A DNA stretch of 36,103 nucleotides from Hyphomicrobiales bacterium (GTDB lineage: Bacteria > Pseudomonadota > Alphaproteobacteria > Rhizobiales > Aestuariivirgaceae): contig JAAURV010000001.1 of the NCBI GenBank assembly GCA_012032065.1, forward strand, positions 1 to 36,103. Reading direction: 5' to 3'. Below the pieces are notes generated by a model that did no database searches, was not told the origin of the DNA, and saw only the letters and a list, made by a program, of their open reading frames with translations. Shown here one piece after another: positions 1-7,294 of this stretch. The position numbers and the translations under genes were made by a program. The stretch's first letter is position 1. The number at the start of each line of letters is the position of its first letter.

Positions 1-39
1 GGACCCCTGGTTTTCCATGGGTCCCCGCTTTCGCGGGGA
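1..39. other. Two adjacent stem-loops at the window edge
   Basis: GGACCC at 1-6 pairs with GGGTCC at 19-24; the stem continues inside as TGG/CCA around a TTTT loop with one mismatch. A second hairpin pairs TCCCCGC (22-28) with GCGGGGA (33-39) around TTTC. The two share bases 22-24, so they cannot both form completely. This could be the terminator of a gene lying before the window, or the start of a structured leader. There is no T-run after either stem. Confidence 0.4.
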
Positions 40-318
40 AGACGACGTGAAGGAGAGCGTGCCGGAGTTGGCGGTTTGGGTTCGCAGCCCTTGATGGGCT
101 CCGCTGCTATTTGACTCTTTTCCGTTAACCGGTTGTTTGCTCTAGCCCCAACACCGGCCCGGCGTTAGCCACTTTTTAAGCCGCCAAACCGTATTGTCGG
201 CTCATGAACAGCGCGCCCTCCCGGGCGATTGCATGAAGCTCCCTGTTCGTGCCGGCTCAGCCCGGAATGTGCCACTTCTCATCAAAGTCATCACATCAAA
301 CCGGAAATGGAGCTCATC
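40..318. other. Gene-free leader region before the first flagellin
   Basis: No convincing gene is seen here. The stretch holds a CtrA-like site (165-179), a TTAACC half-site at 125-130, a small hairpin CGCCC/GGGCG at 214-227, and the flagellin ribosome binding site GGAG at 309-312. The distance from the CtrA-like site to the start codon leaves room for a 5' untranslated region of about 100 bases. That is of interest because FlbT, encoded later in this window, acts on flagellin mRNA leaders in Caulobacter and rhizobia. No clear sigma-28 or sigma-54 promoter was found. Confidence 0.5.
165..179 (+). promoter_or_regulatory. CtrA-like site before flagellin 1
   Basis: The bases read TTAG-N7-TTAA, seven of eight matches to the CtrA consensus TTAA-N7-TTAA, about 140 bases before the flagellin start. 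The match alone would be weak, but the paralogous flagellin downstream has a perfect site in a similar position. Control by CtrA or a related response regulator is inferred. Confidence 0.45.
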
Positions 319-1227
319 ATGGCTAGCATTATCACGAATACGTCTGCCCAGATTGCACTGCGTTCGCTCAGCATGACCAACGCGGCATTGGAAAAGACCC
401 AGCAGCGCATCTCGACCGGCCTCCGCGTCGGAACGGCCGAGGACAACGCGGCATACTGGTCGATCGCGACAACCATGCGTTCGGACCGCTCGGCCCTCAA
501 CACCGTCAAGGACGCGTTGGGCCTCGGCGCCGCGACAGTCGACGTTGCCTACACCGGCATGAACTCGGCGATCGACGTGGTCAAGGAAATCAAGAACAAG
601 CTCGTGGCTGCCCGTCAGCCGGGCGTCGACCGCGCCAAGGTTCAGACCGAAATCTCCGAGCTGCAGAACCAGCTCGTCAACATCGGCGACTCCTCGGTGT
701 TCTCCAACGAGAACTGGCTGTCGGTCGACTCGAGCGCTGCATCGTTCAACGCGACCAAGACCATCGTTGCCTCGTTCGCCCGCTCCGGCGGAGCGGTGAG
801 CGTCGGCACGATCAGCATCGACATCACCAACGTGAAGCTGTTCGACGCCTCGGGCGCCGCGACTGGCATTCTCGACGAGCTGAACGGCACCTACTCGGTC
901 TCGACGCTCAGCATTGCGGCTCTGACGGACTCGGCCGCCGATCTCACGACTCTCGAAGGCATGATCACCTGGACGGACGACGCCATCTCGAGCATGACGA
1001 CGTCCGCGGCGACGCTTGGTTCCGCCAAGCAGCGCGTCAATCTTCAGAAGGACTTCGTCGGTTCTCTGATGGACGCCATCGATCGCGGCATCAGCACGCT
1101 GGTCGATGCCGACATGACCGAAGAGTCGACCAAGCTGCAGGCCTTGCAGGTTCAGCAGCAGCTCGGCACCCAGGCGCTCAGCATCGCCAACCAGAGCAGC
1201 CAGTCGATCCTGTCGCTGTTCCGTTAA
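319..1227 (+). CDS. Flagellin (filament subunit), first copy
   Basis: This encodes a 302-residue flagellin, the protein polymerised into the external filament after export through the flagellar secretion gate. The N-terminal D0/D1 helices (QQRISTGLRV, then DNAAYWSIATTMRSD) and the C-terminal D1/D0 helices (MTEESTKLQALQVQQQLG, then a terminal SILSLFR) are clear. The centre between about residues 135 and 205 is short, so the large outer D2/D3 domains of enterobacterial flagellins are absent, as is usual in this group. The ATG at 319 was chosen over upstream starts because GGAG lies 6 bases before it and the protein then begins with the typical ASIITN. The second flagellin follows in the same direction. 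Expression is probably CtrA-influenced and post-transcriptionally controlled by FlaF and FlbT. Confidence 0.95.
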   Translation: MASIITNTSAQIALRSLSMTNAALEKTQQRISTGLRVGTAEDNAAYWSIATTMRSDRSALNTVKDALGLGAATVDVAYTGMNSAIDVVKEIKNKLVAARQPGVDRAKVQTEISELQNQLVNIGDSSVFSNENWLSVDSSAASFNATKTIVASFARSGGAVSVGTISIDITNVKLFDASGAATGILDELNGTYSVSTLSIAALTDSAADLTTLEGMITWTDDAISSMTTSAATLGSAKQRVNLQKDFVGSLMDAIDRGISTLVDADMTEESTKLQALQVQQQLGTQALSIANQSSQSILSLFR

Positions 1228-1236
1228 TCGCATAAA

Positions 1237-1265
1237 GGGCTCCGGAGGTTTGGCCTCCGGAGCCC
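1237..1265 (+). terminator. Strong hairpin after flagellin 1
   Basis: A perfect 12-base-pair stem, GGGCTCCGGAGG (1237-1248) and CCTCCGGAGCCC (1254-1265), closes a TTTGG loop nine bases after the flagellin stop codon. No T-run follows, so it may act as a mRNA 3'-end stabiliser or a Rho-assisted terminator instead of a classical intrinsic terminator. It separates the transcripts of the two flagellins. Confidence 0.7.
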
Positions 1266-1278
1266 GCCCAAAGTCTGG

Positions 1279-1293
1279 TTAACCGCGCATTAA
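1279..1293 (+). promoter_or_regulatory. Perfect CtrA box before flagellin 2
   Basis: TTAA at 1279-1282 and TTAA at 1290-1293 are separated by seven bases (CCGCGCA), an exact match to the CtrA consensus TTAA-N7-TTAA of alphaproteobacteria. The site is about 130 bases before the flagellin 2 start and directly after the flagellin 1 hairpin. It implies a separate promoter for the second flagellin. Binding is inferred from the motif. Confidence 0.6.
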
Positions 1294-1421
1294 GCGGTAA
1301 CGGCTACTGTCAACCTTATGGCGGAGGCAGCCCATCGTGCTGCTCGACATGAGGTCGTTCCGCTATTCCGGTGTCAGTCCGGCATGTCCCCGAAGCACAT
1401 TCTCTCAAGGGACAGATATTC

Positions 1422-2348
1422 ATGACGAGTATCAATACGAACCGGAGCGCCATGACCGCGCTTCAGAGCCTGAACACAACGAACACCAAGCTCGAAATGA
1501 CTCAGCAGCGAATCTCGACGGGTTTGCGCGTGGGAAGCGCCGTCGACAATGCCGCCTACTGGTCCATCGCCACCACGATGCGGTCCGACAACTCGGCTTT
1601 GTCGACGGTCAAGGACGCGCTGGGCCTCGGCGTCGCGATGATCGACATCGCCTACACCGGCATGAACGGCTCGATCGAGACGGTGAAGGGGATCAAGGAC
1701 AAACTCGTGGCGGCGCGCCAGCCTGGCGTCGACCGCGCCAAGATCCAGGCGGAAATCACGCAATTGCAGGCTCAGCTCCGCTCGACCGCCTTGAGTTCGG
1801 TGTTTTCGGGCGAGAACTGGCTGGCCACCGACTCGTCCACTCCGGGTTATAATCCGGTGAGATCGATCGTGTCCTCATTCTCGCGCGACGCTTCGGGCAT
1901 CACGATTCAGACAATCGACTTCGACATCGCCAACAGCAAACTCTACGACGATGCGGACCAATCGGGCATTCTCGATGTCACGGATACGCTCACCAACGGC
2001 GGAACGGCGTACTCGGTCGCCACTCTCAGTATATCCACGCTGACGACATCGCCCGCGGATATCGCCGACCTCGAACAGATGATCGGCTGGGTGGATACGG
2101 CTCTCGAAAACATGACGACGTCGGCCGCGGATCTCGGCGCGATCAAGAAGCGCGTCGATTCGCAGACCAGCTTCGTGAACTCGCTCATGGATGCCATCAC
2201 CCGCGGCATCGGAACGCTGGTCGACGCCGACATGACCGAAGAGTCGACTAAGCTCCAGGCGCTGCAGGTCCAGCAGCAGCTTGGCGTGCAGTCGCTCAGC
2301 ATCGCAAATCAAAGCAGCCAGACGATCCTATCGCTATTCAGAAACTGA
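1422..2348 (+). CDS. Flagellin (filament subunit), second copy
   Basis: This 308-residue flagellin is paralogous to the preceding one. The D0/D1 blocks are nearly identical (QQRISTGLRVGSAVDNAAYW; LVAARQPGVDRAK; MTEESTKLQALQVQQQLG), while the centre differs and carries a short insertion near DVTDTLTNGGTAYS. The ATG at 1422 follows AAGGGA at 1407-1412 and gives the usual TSINTN start. It has its own CtrA box and leader, so the two flagellins can be expressed to different levels. Complex filaments built from several flagellins are normal in rhizobia. The gene ends 69 bases before fliF. Confidence 0.95.
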   Translation: MTSINTNRSAMTALQSLNTTNTKLEMTQQRISTGLRVGSAVDNAAYWSIATTMRSDNSALSTVKDALGLGVAMIDIAYTGMNGSIETVKGIKDKLVAARQPGVDRAKIQAEITQLQAQLRSTALSSVFSGENWLATDSSTPGYNPVRSIVSSFSRDASGITIQTIDFDIANSKLYDDADQSGILDVTDTLTNGGTAYSVATLSISTLTTSPADIADLEQMIGWVDTALENMTTSAADLGAIKKRVDSQTSFVNSLMDAITRGIGTLVDADMTEESTKLQALQVQQQLGVQSLSIANQSSQTILSLFRN

Positions 2349-2367
2349 CGTGAGTAACGCGTCCGGG

Positions 2368-2388
2368 TCCGCGCTGTTCCGGCGCGGA
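2368..2388 (+). terminator. Hairpin between flagellin 2 and fliF
   Basis: TCCGCGC (2368-2374) pairs with GCGCGGA (2382-2388) around a seven-base loop, 20 bases after the flagellin 2 stop and 30 bases before fliF. No T-run follows. It may end the flagellin transcript or stabilise its 3' end; termination is inferred. Confidence 0.45.
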
Positions 2389-2417
2389 TTCGCAGATTGA
2401 ACGATGGCGGCTTTCGA

Positions 2418-4020
2418 ATGCAGTATGTAAGTCTTCTGGTGAACGCATTGGCGCAGCTCGGCGCCAGGCGGTTGATTGTTCTGGGACTCGTCGGCGCCTT
2501 CGTGTTTGGGCTGTTGACCACGGGAACCTACTATCTGAACCGGCCGGTGCGCGAACCGCTCTACACCGGTCTCGACGCGGAAGACATCAACCGCATTGGG
2601 CGGGTTCTTTCCGAAGTTGGAATTCCATACGACGTGAGCGTCGGCGGAGACGCCGTGCTCGTCGACTATGGAAATGCCGCGCAAGCGAGAATGATCCTGG
2701 CGGAGAAGGGCCTGCCGAAGAGCGACAAAGCCGGCTACGAGCTGTTCGACCAGATGGGCTCTCTTGGCCTCACGTCCTTCATGCAGCAAGTGACGAAGGT
2801 CAGGGCACTCGAAGGCGAACTGGCAAGGACGATTGAACTTTTGGAAGGCATCCGCTCCGCGCGCGTTCATCTTGGCCAGAAAGGCGAAGGCGCGTTCCGG
2901 TCCAAGGCGGATCAGCCGACGGCATCGGTGGTGATCAAGACCGATGGAAACGCCAAGGAGAGTCTCGCTTCGTCGGTGCGTCAGATCGTGGCGTCGGCAA
3001 TCCCGGGTTTGAAGAGCGAACAAGTGACAGTGATGACCACGGACGGGCAGACGCTCGTCTCCGGCGGCGAAACCGGCATGGCGGAGCCCGATCGCAAGCT
3101 GCAGCTTGAACAGCGCGTTGCCGAAGAAACCAGGCAATCGGCGGAGCGGGCCATCTCGGCGATGGTCGGGCTCACCAATCTCAGGGTCAGCGTAACCGCG
3201 CAGCTGAATGCCGACAAACGCCAGACGACCGAAACGAATTTCGATCCCGAATCGAAGATCGAGCGCTCGCTGAAGACGGTGAAGGAAAGCCAGGAAAACC
3301 AGAATTCCACCGGATCGGAAACGACATCGGTGGCGCAGAACATTCCGCAGGAACCTACAGCGCCCTCCGGCGGCGACTCGTCGCGCGAGAAAAAGGACCG
3401 AAAGGAGGAAACCGCGAACTACGAACTCAACAGCAAGCAGGTCGCGGTAGAGTCTGTCGGCTACACCATTGAAAGACTGTCTCTTTCGATACTCCTGAAC
3501 AAGCAGACGTTGTTAAAATCGCAAGGCGCCGCGCCCGACGAGGCAAAACTCGTCAACCAGGTGCAGGAAATCGAGTCGCTGGTCAGGTCGGCGGTAGGGT
3601 TCAACGAAAAGCGCGGCGACTCGATCAAGGTTGTCGCCGCCGACTTCATCGCGGAGGACGCTGGCCCCCGCTTCCGAAGGCACGTCGCGGTTCACCGAAA
3701 TCCTCATGGGCAACCTCGGCACGCTCATCAATGCGGTGAGTTTGCTGATCGCCTTCGTGCTCGTTCTGGTTCTTGGGCTCCGCCCCGCTCTGAAAGCCAT
3801 CCTCGAGTCCAAATCTGAAGCGCCATTGGCATTGCCAGCCGGCCAGACTCCGGAAGGCGCGGCAGGCGTGCGATCGTTGCCCAATGGCTCATTCGAGCCA
3901 GCCATGATTGGCGGCAGCGCCGCGCGCGATAAACTGAACAAGGTCGTTGAGATCGATGTCGACAGAGCGGCGCATGTTCTGAAGCAGTGGCTGGAGAAGC
4001 CCAAAGCCGAGCCGACATGA
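2418..4020 (+). CDS. fliF: FliF, flagellar MS-ring protein (one frameshift)
   Basis: FliF forms the MS ring in the inner membrane, the base on which the rotor and export gate assemble. A first membrane segment lies near residues 17-40 (RRLIVLGLVGAFVFGLL). The ring-building region follows, with LYTGLDAEDINRI and GLTSFMQQVTKVRALEGELA. A second membrane segment is INAVSLLIAFVLVLVLGL, and the tail AAHVLKQWLE resembles the FliG-binding end. The frame breaks at a C5 run (3665-3669). Removing one C joins VVAADFIAEDAG to PASEGTSRFTEIL and gives about 533 residues, normal for the family. The ATG at 2418 is preferred, although TTG at 2397 is possible; neither has a strong ribosome binding site. The stop overlaps the next gene as ATGA. 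Confidence 0.92.
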
Positions 4021-4565
4021 TGCTGTTCTCCGACTGGGCGCGGCAGCAACAAGGCAACGGAGCAGGCCCGGCAGGCGCCGCCGCGCCCGCAACAGCCGGC
4101 GCGATGATTGCGGAACTCGTGGCCAGGCTGGAGCAGAGCCTGGAGCACGGCGAGGAGTGCCGAAATCTACTGCAGATCGCGGAATTGCGGCGGCAGTGGA
4201 AAAGCCAGTTCGAGAGCACCAAGGTAAAATCCCTGAACAACAAAATTCAGGAGATGGAAGCGAGGCTTACATCGTCCGTCGAAGCAGCCCTTACTCCATT
4301 GCTGGAGGATGCGGTGGTGAAGCGGGGAATTGAAGACTTTTGCGCAGTCCTTCAGCGGCATCTCCAGGCCGAGGCCGCGCAGCAACTCGTCATCAAGTCG
4401 CCCGCCGGATTGCGCCCGTTACTGGACAACGAGCTAGGCGCTCTGGGCATCGTGGCAAGCGTCGAAGAGCATGCGTCCGATGAAGTGAGCACTTCGATAG
4501 GCGACACGGAGATCGAAACCGACATTGGCGCATGGGTAAACCGGCTCCGGAAAGTGGCGGCCTGA
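4017..4565 (+). CDS. fliH: FliH-like flagellar export ATPase regulator
   Basis: This 182-residue protein looks like FliH, which in other bacteria links the export ATPase FliI to the C ring. A low-complexity Gln/Gly/Ala N-terminus is followed by a charged coiled coil (about residues 30-90) and a C-terminal domain. The end, from VKRGIEDFCAVLQRHL through DTEIETDIGAWVNRLRKV, has the FliH/YscL pattern of a strand-rich segment plus an Asp-rich turn before a final helix. The start is the ATG overlapping the fliF stop, and it ends TGATG with motB, so it is translationally coupled on both sides. Sequence conservation in FliH is low; the call rests on length, composition, C-terminal pattern and context. 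fliI is not in this window. Confidence 0.65.
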   Translation: MMLFSDWARQQQGNGAGPAGAAAPATAGAMIAELVARLEQSLEHGEECRNLLQIAELRRQWKSQFESTKVKSLNNKIQEMEARLTSSVEAALTPLLEDAVVKRGIEDFCAVLQRHLQAEAAQQLVIKSPAGLRPLLDNELGALGIVASVEEHASDEVSTSIGDTEIETDIGAWVNRLRKVAA

Positions 4566-5787
4566 TGAGCGGTGAGCAAGAAGCCCCGCGCGAAATCATC
4601 ATCATCCGGCGCGGAGGCGGAGATGACCATGGCGGCCACCATGGCGGAACCTGGAAGATCGCATACGCGGATTTCGTCACGGCCATGATGGCGTTCTTTC
4701 TGGTGATGTGGCTGATCAATTCGGCGAACGAAGCCACGAAAGCCCGCGTTGCGAGCTACTTCAATCCCATCAAAATGAACGATGCGACGCCCTCGGGCCG
4801 CGGGCTAAGCACCGATGCCGCCGCCAAGAGTTCGTCGAAAGACCAGAAAAAAGACGCGCCGGCGTTGGCGATGTGAGCGCCAAGCAGGAGAAAAACAACG
4901 CGGGCCAAGGAAAGCTGGAGCGCGAAGAAGCAATGATGGCGGACCCATACAAAGCTCTGGACAAGCTTTCGGACGACGGACCCGGCGCTCCATCTGGAAG
5001 ATCTGTCGAGATCGTCACCAAGAAGTCCGGAGATCCATTCGATCCGATGGTGTGGGAAGCCTTGAAAAGGGGGGCAGAGGGCAAGACGCAGCCAGAAAGC
5101 ATCGCCGGCGCTCGGGATGAAGCGGAAACGGGGCAAGAAACCGGCGCAAGCAGCGCGAATGATGCCAGCAAGGATAAGCAAGGCGAGAGCGGCAAGGTTG
5201 AAGCTGAAACGGCCGAGAAGAAAGAAGGGCAGGAGAAGCCGGGCGCGGAATCGAAGCAAATGAGCGCCTTGGAGCCTGCGGCTGACAACCAGAAGACCCT
5301 GTCGCCGGAGCAGTCGAAAGAATACCTCAAGGTCGCCAAGGAAATGAAGGCGAGTCTCGATCTGCTGCAGTCCTCCGATTCGCGCCTCGTTGGCCTGAAC
5401 TTCGACGTGAAAGTGACAAGCGAAGGCATTCTCGTGGCGCTGAGCGACAGCGATGCGGTCAGCATGTTTCGCATCGGCTCGGCCGAACCAAACCCCGCGC
5501 TCGTCGCATTCATTGGCAAGATCGGTCAACTTCTCGAGCAACAGAAAAGCAAAGTCATCGTTCGCGGCTATACTGATGGGCGGCGGTTTCTCAGCAATAA
5601 GTTCGATAACTGGCAACTGTCCACGGCGCGCGCGCATATGGCGAGTTACATGCTGATGCGCGGCGGCCTGGCGGAGAAACGCCTGCGGAAAATCGAAGGT
5701 TTTGGCGAAACCCAGCTCCTGAACCCGGACGATCCATTGTCGGGCGCAAACAGGCGCGTTGAAATGGTCCTGGTTCCGGCATCATGA
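4565..5787 (+). CDS. motB: MotB, flagellar stator protein (one frameshift)
   Basis: MotB is the peptidoglycan-anchored half of the proton-driven stator. The single membrane helix carries YADFVTAMMAFFLVMW, with Asp36 as the proton-binding residue. It is preceded by the Gly/His-rich cytoplasmic stretch common in rhizobial MotB. After a long charged linker comes the OmpA-like peptidoglycan-binding domain (VIVRGYTDGRRF, WQLSTARAHMASYML, GFGETQLL, ANRRVEMVLV). The helix and the OmpA domain lie in different frames. One missing base restores about 407 residues, and the A6 run at 4847-4852 is the most likely place. The start is the ATG in TGATG. MotA, its partner, is outside the window. The stop overlaps motC as ATGA. 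Confidence 0.93.
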
Positions 5788-7294
5788 AGTTCAAGCGCCC
5801 CGGCAAAAAAACGGCCTTTCTTGTGGCTGCGCTGGCGGCGGCAGGTGGCGGCGGAGTTGCGGCGGCGAAGTATTTTGGCGTCGATCAACAGCAGCTATTG
5901 GCGTGGTTCCCGCTCGAGACTGCCAAGCAGTACATGGGAATGTTGGGCCTCGGGGAAGAGACCGACGACGCCATGAGGCCGTCGGTCATGGAAGGCGAAG
6001 AACCAGCCATGGCTTCGCACGCGGCGGAAACCGCGTCTTCGCACGATGCCGGCCACGGCGATGACAAGCCGACGGAGTCCGATCATTCCGCCGATGCCGC
6101 GAAGGCTGATGACCACGCACATTCGCCGGACAAAACCGGAGACGAGGACGATGCGCATTCCAAAGCCGCCGAACCGGAAATCCCCTATGTAGCGCCTGCT
6201 ACCCTGCAAAGCCCGTTGGTGCGCCAGGTCCGGTTGCTTCAATCGGTGCAGGAACGGCTCGCCCGGGGCGATCAGGAAGCGGTGAAGGAGCAGCGGGAGC
6301 TTCTGGTGCAACTTGGCGGGAACGTCTCGAAGCTTCAGGTCGGGCAAGCAAGTTTAGAGGAGATCTATGCCGCGGTCACATACCTGCTGTCGGGCGCAGG
6401 CCGGACACCGTCGAGCGCTTCCTGCAACGAAAGGATCTGCCGCATGCCACGCACACACTGCTCGCCGGGGCGATCGCCTATGTGAAGGGAGAGGCGGCTT
6501 CGGCATCGGATCAGCTTCGTGGCCTCGACCCACTCAAATTTGGATCGAGCATCGCGGGCCATCTCGCCATGGTCCAAGCAAGCGCCGTCGAAGACCTGGC
6601 GCCTTCGCGCCGCCGCGAGCTCCTGGAGCTGACCGCCAACACGATGCTCGGAACACTGCTGGAAGAAGCGGCCCTCAGAAGACTGATGGAACTCGCGGCC
6701 GGCGATAAAGACATCAACACATTTCTGCGTTCGGCCAGCCGCTACAACCGCCGTTTCTCCAAATCACTCTACAACGCCGAATACAGAAGCGCTCTGCTTC
6801 AAGGAATCATGAAGCTGGAGGCGGGAAAGCGTGGTTTGAATCCGGCGCAGTTGGATTCGCTGATCTTCGAGAAGTCCGCGGAACGCCGGAACGACATTCT
6901 TGCCAGCCTCGCCGAATCGAGCCTTCGCGCGGGTTTAAGCGGTCTATGCCGGTACGCCGCGGGCCGGCAGCGGCGACTATCGAACGAGGGATCGGCACCA
7001 TGGACCCGCGCTTCTCTCTATTATTCGTCTTGTTCGGTAACGGAAGATGGCGTCATCGCGGTTGCGAGTTTGAAGTCGCTGAACGCGGAACTTCTCGATC
7101 AAGAAGACAAGGAGCTTCTCGGTTCGGCGCTCCTGTTAGCCGAGCATGCGGCGCTGGCCAGCAAACCCGCCGCCATCACATCCTCGCAGTTGTCCGCGAC
7201 GCAAGCGCTGACGGACGATCAAGCCGCCTTTCGGGACAAACTTCGCGATGATCTGGCGTCCGTCAGCAAAGTCATGGAAGGGTCGAAGGAATGA
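5784..7294 (+). CDS. motC: MotC, periplasmic motility protein (one frameshift)
   Basis: MotC is a periplasmic protein found with MotB in rhizobia, where it is thought to assist stator function. An N-terminal signal or membrane segment (TAFLVAALAAAGGGGVAAA, residues 10-28) is followed by an acidic, His-rich linker (about residues 70-132, seven His). The alpha-helical body starts near SPLVRQVRLLQSVQERLARG and includes YLLSGG, LLAGAIAYVKGE and SRYNRRFSKSLYNAEYR. The frame is lost around 6390-6398. One missing base there joins YLLSG to RPDTVERFLQRKDLPHA and gives about 503 residues, somewhat longer than the MotC of Sinorhizobium. The segment around 6930-7010 (GLCRYAAGRQRR) fits the family poorly and may hide a compensated pair of indels. 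Confidence 0.85.

Noticed and set aside
111..140. Sigma-70 promoter TTGACT-N17-TGTTTG before flagellin 1
   Set aside because: The -10 match is poor and the spacing was fitted by eye; not enough support.
202..1233. Long open frame on the - strand opposite flagellin 1
   Set aside because: It is Arg/Gly/Asp-rich with no motif and lies exactly antisense to a conserved flagellin; it is a by-product of GC-rich codon use.
3665..3669. Programmed +1 shift in fliF at the C5 run
   Set aside because: No functional reason to split FliF before its second membrane helix; an extra C in a homopolymer is simpler.
4847..4853. Programmed frameshifting in motB at AAAAAAG
   Set aside because: The zero frame is cag-aaa-aaa-gac, so the heptamer is not in the tandem-slip register, and MotB is not known to need frameshifting; a lost A fits better.
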